A DNA stretch of 64,000 bases, taken from contig JAHBVX010000004.1 in the NCBI GenBank assembly GCA_019637295.1, positions 372,001 through 436,000 on the forward strand, in the 5' to 3' direction. The notes beneath the pieces are model-generated. The model made no database searches. It was not told the origin of the DNA and saw nothing but the letters and a program-made list of their open reading frames with translations. Shown one piece after another: positions 8,672-16,633 of this stretch. The first letter of the stretch is position 1, and each line of letters opens with the position of its first letter. This DNA is from Polyangiaceae bacterium. GTDB lineage: Bacteria > Myxococcota_A > Polyangia > Polyangiales > Polyangiaceae. The translations under genes and the position numbers were made by a program.

Positions 8672-9916
8672 TTAGACCATTTGGCCCGCCGACGGCACCA
8701 GCGTGAAGACCCGGAGCGCATCTCGCTTCCCGCGCGCGCTCATGGCGGGCAGCTCCCTCAGGTCGCCTGCGTCGGCCAACCGGTCGACCGTCGCTGCCGT
8801 GACCAGCAGGGACACGCCCGCCTCCTTGGTCAGTCCCTCCAGCCGAGCCGCGGTGTTGACGGCGTCGCCGATGACCGTGAACTCGAGGCGGTCGCCCGCG
8901 CCGATGCTGCCCGCCACCACCGGGCCCGAGTGCACCCCAATCCCCGCGCGAAGGGGATCGAGCCCTTCGCGGCCGCGGGTCAGGTTCAACTCCGAGAGCG
9001 CATCGAGCATCTCCCGAGCGCAGGACACTGCCGCCTCGGCGCCGGCGTCCGTAGCCGCGTCGCGCAAGCCAAACACCACCAACATGCCGTCCCCGATGAA
9101 CTTGTCCAGCATGCCTCCGTGCCGCCGCACGACCTCGAGCATGACGCCATGGTAGGCGTTCAGCTGCCGGACGACCTCGGGCGGCGCGAGCCGCTCGCTC
9201 ATCGCCGTGAAGCCCCGCAGGTCGCTGGCCAGCACGGTCACCGTGTGCTCCTCCCCACCCAGCTGGGGCACCACGTCGGGCGCCGCGTCGAGCACACGAC
9301 TGAGCAGGTGCTCGGGCACGAACCGGCGTAGCAGGCGTGTGCGAGCGAAGGACTCGAGGGTGGTGCGAGTACGGTGCGCCATGGCCACTCCGACCGCGCC
9401 CATCAGCGCGATGATGATGGCGATCGGGAGCTGCGCCGGCTCGAACCCGCGCATCGGGAGGATGACCGCGAAGAAGGCGCCCAAGGCCACGAGCGGACCG
9501 ACCAGAGCGGTCATGACGTTCGCGCGGGAGAAGTTGATCGCCAAGATCCCGACCAAGGAGGCGCCCAGCACGTAGACTGGGAACATCTTCGTGTCGTCCG
9601 TCACCGGCGCGGCCACCGCCGCGATGGGGAACACGAACGCCATCGTCAGCACGTCTGCGACCACCGCGGCCACGCTCAGCCACAGGGGCGCGCCCAGGCG
9701 CCGAACGAGGCGATAGATCAACAGAGCGAACACGAAGCAGCTGGCGAAGTAGAGCGTCACGGTCCCGCTGCCATCGCGAAGCAGCGTGGATACGCCCAGT
9801 GTCAGCGGCGTAACGCTGCCGAACACCCAGCAGCGATAGCGCGCGACGTCGAGCTCGATGTCCCTCCTCGCTCTGTCCAAGGTCGCGTCGATGTCTCGGT
9901 CCGCCCCGTGGCTCAT
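8672..9916 (-). CDS. Membrane-bound class III adenylate/guanylate cyclase
   Basis: 414 residues. The first ~190 residues hold several hydrophobic segments (about six membrane helices), followed by a linker and a class III cyclase domain at about residues 215-410. Metal-binding aspartates are in ASDLRGFTAMSER and DKFIGDGMLVVFG; the VIGDAVNTAARLEGL block that closes the family signature is intact. The product should be cAMP or cGMP; I cannot tell which. It sits inside the RiPP operon with 22-base gaps on both sides, and a cNMP-binding protein is encoded four genes upstream. The pair suggests that cyclic nucleotide signalling controls or gates export or production, which is inference. There is no N-terminal sensory domain beyond the membrane helices. 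Confidence 0.88.
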   Translation of the reverse strand: MSHGADRDIDATLDRARRDIELDVARYRCWVFGSVTPLTLGVSTLLRDGSGTVTLYFASCFVFALLIYRLVRRLGAPLWLSVAAVVADVLTMAFVFPIAAVAAPVTDDTKMFPVYVLGASLVGILAINFSRANVMTALVGPLVALGAFFAVILPMRGFEPAQLPIAIIIALMGAVGVAMAHRTRTTLESFARTRLLRRFVPEHLLSRVLDAAPDVVPQLGGEEHTVTVLASDLRGFTAMSERLAPPEVVRQLNAYHGVMLEVVRRHGGMLDKFIGDGMLVVFGLRDAATDAGAEAAVSCAREMLDALSELNLTRGREGLDPLRAGIGVHSGPVVAGSIGAGDRLEFTVIGDAVNTAARLEGLTKEAGVSLLVTAATVDRLADAGDLRELPAMSARGKRDALRVFTLVPSAGQMV

Positions 9917-9938
9917 GGCTCGACTCTACCCCCGCCTG

Positions 9939-12851
9939 TCAGACCATCTGACGCCGCGCGAGCTCTCGAAAGGCTCCCTCGACCTGGATTAGGTCGTCGA
10001 AGCGCCCCGTCTGCACGACGCGGCCGCGCTCCATCACGACGATCTTGTCCGCATGCTGAATGGTGCTGAGGCGATGGGCGATGACCACTCTGGTGACGCG
10101 CATGGTCTCGAGGCTCTGACTGACCGCGGCCTGGGTCACGTTGTCGAGGGCGCTCGTGGCCTCGTCGAAGAACAAGATCTTGGGTTCGAAGGCCAGCGCA
10201 CGCGCGATCAGCAGCCGCTGTCGCTGACCACCCGAGAGCGTGCCGCCGCCCTGAGTGATCACCGTCTGCATGCCCATGGGCATCGCCTCGATGTCCTTGT
10301 CGAGAGCCGCCTTGCGAGCGGCCCGCCAGGCGTCCTCTTGGGTCAAGCCCGTGGCCCCCACGATGTTGGAGAAGACGTCGCCGGCCATGACCCGACTGTT
10401 CTGCATGACGACGCCGGTCTGCTTGCGCAGCACGCGCACGTCGATTCCGCCGAGGGCTTGCCCATCGTAGAAGACGCCACCTTCGCTGGGCGTCTCGAAG
10501 CCGAGCATCAGCCTCAGCAGCGTGGACTTGCCCGAGCCCGACGGGCCCACCAGGGCCACGAACTGGCCAGCCTCGATCTGAATGCTGACGTCGTCGAGGA
10601 TGAGCGGTCCCTTCGGGTCGTAGCGAAAGGAGACGTGGTTGACCTCGATGGCGCCGACGAGCTCCACGCGTTGGCCCCCGCCCTGGCTCTCCATGCGCGC
10701 TGACAGGATGGGCTTCGCGCGCTCGAACATGGGCACGACCGAGAGCGAACCGAGCGCAGCCCCAACCACGCCCAGGGTCGAGCCCAGGAACATACCAAAG
10801 GCGCTGCTGAACGCGAGGAACATGCCGGTGCTGAGCTTCTGCTCGCCGGTGCCGGCGAGCATCCAGTACAGCACGATGCTGCAGACCACGGGGTAGACGC
10901 TGTGAAAGACGCCGAGGCGGACGTTCACCCACTCGGCGCCGAGGTCCGCGTCCCGGCGCTTCGCGAACAGTCCCGCCCACACGGCGAACGCACGATTCTC
11001 CGCCGCAGCGACCCGGAGCTTCGCGATGCCGTTCAGGAGCTGCAGCAGCAGGCCCTCGATCTTGCCGTCGACCTCGGCGACCACTCGCTCTCGCTTGAGC
11101 GCGAAGTAGGTACCGATCAACGCGGGGACGATGGCGCCGGCGACGAGCACGGTCGCGGCCAGGGCCAACGCGGAGTCCACGATGAACAGGAAGCCGAAGT
11201 TCCAGACCGCGAAGATCCCGCCCAGGAGCGCGGACAGGGTGGTGCCGGCGAGCACCTCGCGGATGCCTCCGATGCCCGCGGCGCGCGAGGCGAGATCCCC
11301 CGCCGAATACTCGCGAAAGAACGGCAGCGGCAGGCCGAGCAGTCGGTCCCAGATGCCCGCCTCCAGGGTCGCGTCCATGCGAGTCTGAGCGCGGATCAGC
11401 GCGTAGCCTCGCGCGACGTCGAACAGCGCTTGTCCGAGATAAACGAACGCGATCACGAGGGTGAGCTGCAGGAGCAGCCCCCGCTCCGCACCCGGGATCA
11501 GCGTGTCGAACACCTGACCCGTGAGCAGCGGGATCAGCGTCGCGAACGAGCCGAGCGCCATGCCGACGCCGAGCACGAAGACGATGTCTCGATGGGCGCG
11601 CTTGGCCGAGAAGCGGAGCACGTCGAACGGGCGAATGGGGCGATCCGGGAAGGCCGCGTAGAACTGGTGAGCTTGCGGGTGCAGGGTCTCTGCGAGCGTG
11701 GACGTGACCGGCTCGGGGGCGGCGCTGCCGCTGCGAAACACCTCGTAGCCGGACTTGCCCGGCAGGAGCGCGACCGGGCTGAGGGCGTCTTCCGCTCCGA
11801 TCTCGAAGCCGAGCAACGGGCCCGCGTCGTGCTCGTACCAGGCGCCCTCGAGCAGCACCTTGCGGATGCGCGCGCCCGTCAGGCGCGAGAGCGCCGTCTG
11901 GAAGTGGGACAGACCCGTCCCCGCGGGTCTCGGCACCGCGAGCGGGGGCAGCTCGAGAAAATGTGCGATCCGAGCGCAGACCGCCTCGAGGGCGTCGTCA
12001 CGCTCGAGATCCGGCGCGAGCCGCTCTCCGCGGCCCACGAGCGCGAGCTTGCCGAGCGAGTCGGAGACGAAGCGACCCTCGAACTTGCGGGACAGCGCAT
12101 CCTGCTCCAGCCGCTTGCTCTCGATCGACGCCCGCGCTTCGCTCAGGAGCGTGAGCACGAAGGTATAGAACCGATCGGGCAGCTCCCGGCCGCGGACCTG
12201 GATCAGCTCGGCGCTGCCGAGCACCTCCGCGTCCGCACCGTCCGCGACCAGCCACTCGGTAGGCGTGATCGGCCAACAGGTGGGAACGTCACCCGAGGTC
12301 GGCAGCTTGACTCCACCGTGGCGCGTGGGCGGCTGGCTCAGCAGCGCCCAGACGACGCCGTCCCGCGCCCGCACCGGCGCCGCGATCGCCTCGAGGGTCG
12401 CCCCTGCGACCAAGGCGTCGCAGCGCGTGGGTACCGGCGACGAGGGCAGCGTCGAAATCAACAGCTCGATCCAGCCATCGAACGCGCCCGCGATCAGCGG
12501 ACTCAGGGACGGCTCGCGCAGCGCCGCGAAGAACTCGGCGGACGGGATCCGGAGCACCTTGCTCCCGGCGATGCCAGACAAGAGCAGCACCGTCGTGTCG
12601 CCCGGCTCCGGCGAGCGCCCGAGCAGCAGCTGCCCGGGGGTGCACAAGGCCACATGCTCGCGTCGCCCGACCGGCGCACCGTCGCGATACCCAACGCAGA
12701 ACAGTTGATGGTGCGCGACCTGAGTCAGGTAGGACCAGGCCGGATCGTCGAGCAAGAGCGGCTCATCTCCCTCGACCTGCACCTCCTCGCAGCGCTCACC
12801 GAAGTGGCCTCGCACGCGCTCCAGCTGTTCGAGAGACAGTTGCATGGTCAT
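9939..12851 (-). CDS. NHLM-type peptide ABC exporter, peptidase-less subunit (permease-ATPase)
   Basis: 970 residues from the ATG at 12851, which overlaps the TGA of the upstream exporter gene (ATGA), so translation is likely coupled. The first ~400 residues are a soluble region without a C39 peptidase. A six-helix ABC membrane domain follows at about 430-710, then an ATPase with Walker A GPSGSGKST, signature LSGGQRQR and Walker B ILFFDEATSALD. This layout matches the second ABC protein of the NHLM bacteriocin export system (TIGR03797-like), which pairs with a C39-containing partner and an HlyD adaptor. It acts in the inner membrane to move the matured peptide outward. The open frame extends upstream into the neighbouring gene, but that extension is shadow sequence. 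Confidence 0.88.
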   Translation of the reverse strand: MTMQLSLEQLERVRGHFGERCEEVQVEGDEPLLLDDPAWSYLTQVAHHQLFCVGYRDGAPVGRREHVALCTPGQLLLGRSPEPGDTTVLLLSGIAGSKVLRIPSAEFFAALREPSLSPLIAGAFDGWIELLISTLPSSPVPTRCDALVAGATLEAIAAPVRARDGVVWALLSQPPTRHGGVKLPTSGDVPTCWPITPTEWLVADGADAEVLGSAELIQVRGRELPDRFYTFVLTLLSEARASIESKRLEQDALSRKFEGRFVSDSLGKLALVGRGERLAPDLERDDALEAVCARIAHFLELPPLAVPRPAGTGLSHFQTALSRLTGARIRKVLLEGAWYEHDAGPLLGFEIGAEDALSPVALLPGKSGYEVFRSGSAAPEPVTSTLAETLHPQAHQFYAAFPDRPIRPFDVLRFSAKRAHRDIVFVLGVGMALGSFATLIPLLTGQVFDTLIPGAERGLLLQLTLVIAFVYLGQALFDVARGYALIRAQTRMDATLEAGIWDRLLGLPLPFFREYSAGDLASRAAGIGGIREVLAGTTLSALLGGIFAVWNFGFLFIVDSALALAATVLVAGAIVPALIGTYFALKRERVVAEVDGKIEGLLLQLLNGIAKLRVAAAENRAFAVWAGLFAKRRDADLGAEWVNVRLGVFHSVYPVVCSIVLYWMLAGTGEQKLSTGMFLAFSSAFGMFLGSTLGVVGAALGSLSVVPMFERAKPILSARMESQGGGQRVELVGAIEVNHVSFRYDPKGPLILDDVSIQIEAGQFVALVGPSGSGKSTLLRLMLGFETPSEGGVFYDGQALGGIDVRVLRKQTGVVMQNSRVMAGDVFSNIVGATGLTQEDAWRAARKAALDKDIEAMPMGMQTVITQGGGTLSGGQRQRLLIARALAFEPKILFFDEATSALDNVTQAAVSQSLETMRVTRVVIAHRLSTIQHADKIVVMERGRVVQTGRFDDLIQVEGAFRELARRQMV

Positions 12852-15034
12852 CCGGCGGTGATGAGCTCGCGGTAGAGCCCACCCTGGGCGAGGAGTTCTT
12901 CGTGCGACCCGCGCTGAACGGCGACGCCGCGCTCGAGCACGATGATCTCGTCCGAGTCGCGGATGGTGCTCAGCCGATGTGCGATGATCAGGCAGCTGCA
13001 GCCGCGCCGACGGAGGTTCGCGTCCACGCGCTGCTCGGTCTCGGGATCGAGCGCGCTCGTGGCCTCGTCCAGCACGACCAAGGACGGCTGCCGGACCAAC
13101 GCTCGGGCGATCTCCAGCCGCTGCCGCTGCCCTCCGCTGAAGTTGCGCCCACCCTCCAGCACCTTGGCATCGTACCCTCCCGGTAGCTTGGCAATGTCGT
13201 CGTGGATGCACGCGTCCTTGGCAGCCTGCACCACGTCCGCCTCGGACACGGTCTGGTCCCAGAGGGTCAGGTTCTCACGGACCGTCCCTTCGAACAGCGT
13301 GATCTCCTGGTCCACGATGGCCACGGAGGACGACACAGCCGTGCGCGGCCACTCCGAGCGAGGCTTTCCGTCGAAGTGGATCTCCCCAGCCCAAGGGTCG
13401 TACAGCGCGCACACGAGCTTGGCGACGGTGGACTTGCCGCTACCACTGCCGCCCACGAGCGCGATGCGCTGGCCGGGAGCGATGTGCAGGTCGAGCTCGT
13501 TGACCAGCGCCGGCGAGAACGGCAGGTAGCCAAAGGTCACCTTGCGCAGCTCGAGCTCGCCTGTGAGGCGCTTGGCAGGCTCGTCATCGCTTGCCACCAG
13601 CGGCACGCCTGGGTCCCGTTCGTGCTCGAGCACGTCGTCGAGCCGCTCGAGGTTGCCGCGAAGCTGCTGGAGCCCGGCGCCCACCTGAGAGAGGCTCTCG
13701 ACCGGCGCGATGAAGCTCGCCATGAGCGTCTGGAACGCAACCAGCATACCGAGGCTCATGTGCCCGTCCATGACGCGCATGGCGCCGACGCCGAGCACGA
13801 GCAGCGAGTTACCGCGCGCGAGCAGCTCGGTCATCATCAGGAGCACCTGGTCTTTGCGAGCCAGCTCCTGCTGCGCGACCACGAGCTTGGCCTGGTAGCC
13901 CGCCCACTGTGCAAAGAACTCGGTCTCGGAACCGGTGCCCTTGATGGTCTCGATCATCTGCAGGCCCCCCGTGGCCACCCCCGCCAGCTTGCCCGAGTGC
14001 TGGCTGACCTGACGGCTGAGATCCGTGCGCATGCGTTCGGCGCCCCGGAGCAGCGCGATGTGCCCCGCGACCGTGGCGAACGCGATCAACGTCAGCCACG
14101 GGTCGATGTACAGCATGAAGGCGGCATAGAAGGCCACGACGGCCAGATCGAGCACCACCTCCGAGATCCGACCGGACAACAGGCTCGCCACCTGATCGTT
14201 CGACCGAACGCGCTCCGTCAGGTCGCCCGGAGAACGCGCCAGATAGAAGTTCACGGGCAGCCTGAGCGCGTGCCACAGAAACTCGGACGACATCTTGACG
14301 CTCAGCCGTGACATGAGCTTCACCAGGTAGCTGCGCTGGATCAGCGTGAGCACGCCACGCAGCGCCGCCGTGAGCACCATCGCGAGCACGAGGGCGGGGA
14401 GCCAGTCCATCTGCCCCGCGACCAACACCTCATCGACGAAGACCATGCCGAAGACGGGGATGACCAGGCCGGGGATGAGCAAGCACAGCCCCGCGAGGGC
14501 GACGAACAGCACCGAGTCGCGCGAGCCCGCCAGACGTTTCTTCAGCATTCCCAGCATGGGCGGCCGACGACCTGTGGGTCGATACGCGTCGGTCTTCTTG
14601 AAGGTGAGCACCACGCCGGTGAACGCGTGATCGAACTCCTCCCGCGTCACGCTGGTCGGACCGTTCGCGGGGTCGTTGAGGTAGACCCGCTTCGCGTCGA
14701 AGCCCTCCACGACCAAGAAGTGATTGAAGTTCCAGTGCACGACCACGGGTAACTCCATGGCAAACACTTCGTTCGGCTCCTTGCGAAAGCCGCGGGCGTC
14801 GAGGCCATAGGTGCGCGCGGCCTTGAGCACGTTGGACGCCTTACTCCCGTCGCGCGAGACGCCACACTCCTCGCGCAGCTTCGAGAGGGGCACGAAGGTG
14901 CCGAAGTGCTCGAGCACGATGGCGAGGCTGGCCGCGCCGCACTCGGTCGCCTCCATCTGCAGCCGAGTCGGCGTCCGGACTCGTGCGGCACGTGGAGCCG
15001 GGGGCGCTGCCTGCTCTTCGCTCTCGGAGGTCAT
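12848..15034 (-). CDS. NHLM-type peptidase-containing ABC exporter (C39 peptidase-permease-ATPase)
   Basis: 728 residues. Residues 20-150 are a C39 cysteine peptidase with Cys32 (ATECGAAS), His105 (NHFLVV) and Asp121 (LNDPANG). Membrane helices follow at about 170-450, and an ABC ATPase ends the protein with GGSGSGKST, FSGGQRQRL and VLDEATSALD. C39 peptidases cut leaders after a double glycine and hand the product to the transporter; the Nif11-type precursor at 22795 has such a GG site at residues 78-79. It belongs to the NHLM system family (TIGR03796-like). It starts 22 bases after the HlyD gene and overlaps the second ABC gene by 4 bases. All three peptidase residues are present, so it should be active. 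Confidence 0.92.
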   Translation of the reverse strand: MTSESEEQAAPPAPRAARVRTPTRLQMEATECGAASLAIVLEHFGTFVPLSKLREECGVSRDGSKASNVLKAARTYGLDARGFRKEPNEVFAMELPVVVHWNFNHFLVVEGFDAKRVYLNDPANGPTSVTREEFDHAFTGVVLTFKKTDAYRPTGRRPPMLGMLKKRLAGSRDSVLFVALAGLCLLIPGLVIPVFGMVFVDEVLVAGQMDWLPALVLAMVLTAALRGVLTLIQRSYLVKLMSRLSVKMSSEFLWHALRLPVNFYLARSPGDLTERVRSNDQVASLLSGRISEVVLDLAVVAFYAAFMLYIDPWLTLIAFATVAGHIALLRGAERMRTDLSRQVSQHSGKLAGVATGGLQMIETIKGTGSETEFFAQWAGYQAKLVVAQQELARKDQVLLMMTELLARGNSLLVLGVGAMRVMDGHMSLGMLVAFQTLMASFIAPVESLSQVGAGLQQLRGNLERLDDVLEHERDPGVPLVASDDEPAKRLTGELELRKVTFGYLPFSPALVNELDLHIAPGQRIALVGGSGSGKSTVAKLVCALYDPWAGEIHFDGKPRSEWPRTAVSSSVAIVDQEITLFEGTVRENLTLWDQTVSEADVVQAAKDACIHDDIAKLPGGYDAKVLEGGRNFSGGQRQRLEIARALVRQPSLVVLDEATSALDPETEQRVDANLRRRGCSCLIIAHRLSTIRDSDEIIVLERGVAVQRGSHEELLAQGGLYRELITAG

Positions 15035-15056
15035 GTCGCCGCCTCGAACCCTGGAC

Positions 15057-16049
15057 TCAGCCGCCGAAGTCGAGCGCTGGAAACACCAGCGCGATGGGGC
15101 GCTGCGTGCGCGTGATGACGGCGCCGTCGCAGCGCGTACCGCTGGTGAGCCTCAGCGTGGGCCCCGCTCCGCTGGACCACTTGTAGCCCGTCGGCGTGTT
15201 GGCGTCCCGGAGGATCTCTGCGCGAACGGCGATGGGTACGCCGCCGGCTTGCTGCAAGAACGTCTCCACGAGCTGCTCGTTACGCAGCGCTCCCATCATG
15301 CCGGCGCGGGTCGAAGGGAACTCCTCCACGCTCTTGACCTGCCCGATCATGACGCCATGCCGCTCCTTCCGGCCAACCGACGGAGACAGCTCGATGCGCA
15401 TCCCGGGCTCGAGGGTCTTGCCGGTGTAGGAATCGAAGTAGAGCAGCGCCTCGAGCGAGCGCTGCTTGGCCGTCGCACGCTCCAGCGCGACGATAGGGCG
15501 ACCGGCGACCACAGGGTCCCCAGCGGCGGCGCGTACCTCGACCACGTAGCCGTCGATGGGGCTCTCGAGCGTCGCTGCCTCGCGTAGCTGCCGCTCGAGG
15601 CGCTCGAGATCGCCGACCAACCGCGTGCGGTACGCCGCCTGACCCGCGGTGACCGTCCCGGCGTCGGCGTTCTGGTCCAGCTCGGCAATGCGGCGCTTCA
15701 GCCCGTCGATCTGCTCGACCACCGCCGGCTGGGCGATGCGCGCGACGACGTCACCTTTCTTGATCTCGTCACCCGCTTCCACCTCGACCGCGCTGATGGT
15801 CCCCTCCCCGGCCGCCACCACCTCCGTCAGCCCCTCTTCGCCGAGCAAGATGCCCACTCCAGCCACCTTCGTCTGGATGCTGCCGAAGATGCCCCACACG
15901 ATCGCGGTCGCGATGATCAGCGCGCAGCCGGCGAGCGCGAGCCAGCCCTTCGCGTCGGTCACCCGCATCAGCGTGTGCAGCTGCTCGGGTGACATGAGTC
16001 GGTCCAGCGCCGCTTGGCGGAAGACCTTTCTAGCGTCGTTCTCAGCCAT
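15057..16049 (-). CDS. HlyD-type adaptor of the NHLM peptide export system
   Basis: 330 residues. A short cytoplasmic N-terminus with RQAALDRLMSPEQL is followed by one membrane helix (about 36-56). The periplasmic part has a split biotinyl-lipoyl-like hairpin: EGTISAVEVEAGDEIKKGD before and SPIDGYVVEVRAAAGDPV after a short coiled coil (about 110-165). This is the periplasmic adaptor (membrane fusion) protein expected with the two ABC genes downstream (TIGR03794-like). It overlaps the end of the cNMP-binding gene by 8 bases. No outer-membrane TolC partner is present in the window. Confidence 0.9.
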   Translation of the reverse strand: MAENDARKVFRQAALDRLMSPEQLHTLMRVTDAKGWLALAGCALIIATAIVWGIFGSIQTKVAGVGILLGEEGLTEVVAAGEGTISAVEVEAGDEIKKGDVVARIAQPAVVEQIDGLKRRIAELDQNADAGTVTAGQAAYRTRLVGDLERLERQLREAATLESPIDGYVVEVRAAAGDPVVAGRPIVALERATAKQRSLEALLYFDSYTGKTLEPGMRIELSPSVGRKERHGVMIGQVKSVEEFPSTRAGMMGALRNEQLVETFLQQAGGVPIAVRAEILRDANTPTGYKWSSGAGPTLRLTSGTRCDGAVITRTQRPIALVFPALDFGG

Positions 16050-16542
16050 CGAGCAGGTGTCGGCTCAGCGTGTTGAAGCGGGCCCCGGCGCGGTCGAGAT
16101 TATCGAGCACGTTGTCGTCGAGCTCGTCATCGAACTCTGGGTCCGTCGCCTTGCGGACGCGGTCCGAGAGGAACATGGCGACGGCCCGGTAGAAGCGCGC
16201 GGCGAAACCCACGTTCTTCTCCAGCGCTTCGCTCAGAGTCTTGGCTGGGATCGCGCACACGACGATATCGGAGACGGCCTCCACGGTCGCGCTCGGCGGC
16301 TTGAGGTCGACGAACGACATCTCGCCGGCGATCTCGCCGCTGCCCAGCCGCGCGACCTCGCGCTTCTTGGCGCCCTGCAGCACGCGGACCTCGCCCTCGA
16401 GCACGATGTAGAAGGTCTCGGCCGCGACGCCCTGCCGAATCAGCACGCTGGACTTGGGCAGGCGCTTGCGGCGCCCGTTCTGCGCCAGCCACTCGACGTC
16501 CGCGTCGGTGAGTTGACCAAAGATGAACAAGACCTTGCGCAC
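16042..16542 (-). CDS. Cyclic-nucleotide-binding domain protein without DNA-binding domain
   Basis: 166 residues from a GTG at 16542, chosen because a strong GAGGAGG ribosome-binding site lies 4 bases upstream; a longer ATG start would add a basic, low-complexity N-terminus. The cNMP fold covers about residues 15-125, with KSSVLIRQG and the binding cassette-like GSGEIAGEMSFVD. The C-terminus is an acidic helix (PEFDDELDDN), not a Crp-type helix-turn-helix, so it is not a direct transcription factor. In the canonical cassette an Arg contacts the cyclic phosphate after the GE; here the region reads FVDLKPPSATV, so phosphate contact is uncertain. Such single-domain proteins recur in NHLM export loci. 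The co-encoded cyclase at 8672 makes a signalling link likely. Confidence 0.82.
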   Translation of the reverse strand: MRKVLFIFGQLTDADVEWLAQNGRRKRLPKSSVLIRQGVAAETFYIVLEGEVRVLQGAKKREVARLGSGEIAGEMSFVDLKPPSATVEAVSDIVVCAIPAKTLSEALEKNVGFAARFYRAVAMFLSDRVRKATDPEFDDELDDNVLDNLDRAGARFNTLSRHLLDG

Positions 16543-16633
16543 GAAACCTCCTCGGCGCCGCCCCCAACCTCCGGCCCGGCCCATCCTACACGGGGAGGCT
16601 CGCCAGCTTCCATGTTGTTTTGGGCCGACGCGG

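Noticed and set aside
12851-13211. N-terminal extension of the second ABC exporter
   Set aside because: The longer frame runs antiparallel in sense through the C-terminal ATPase coding of the upstream exporter; the ATGA overlap at 12851 is a far better start.
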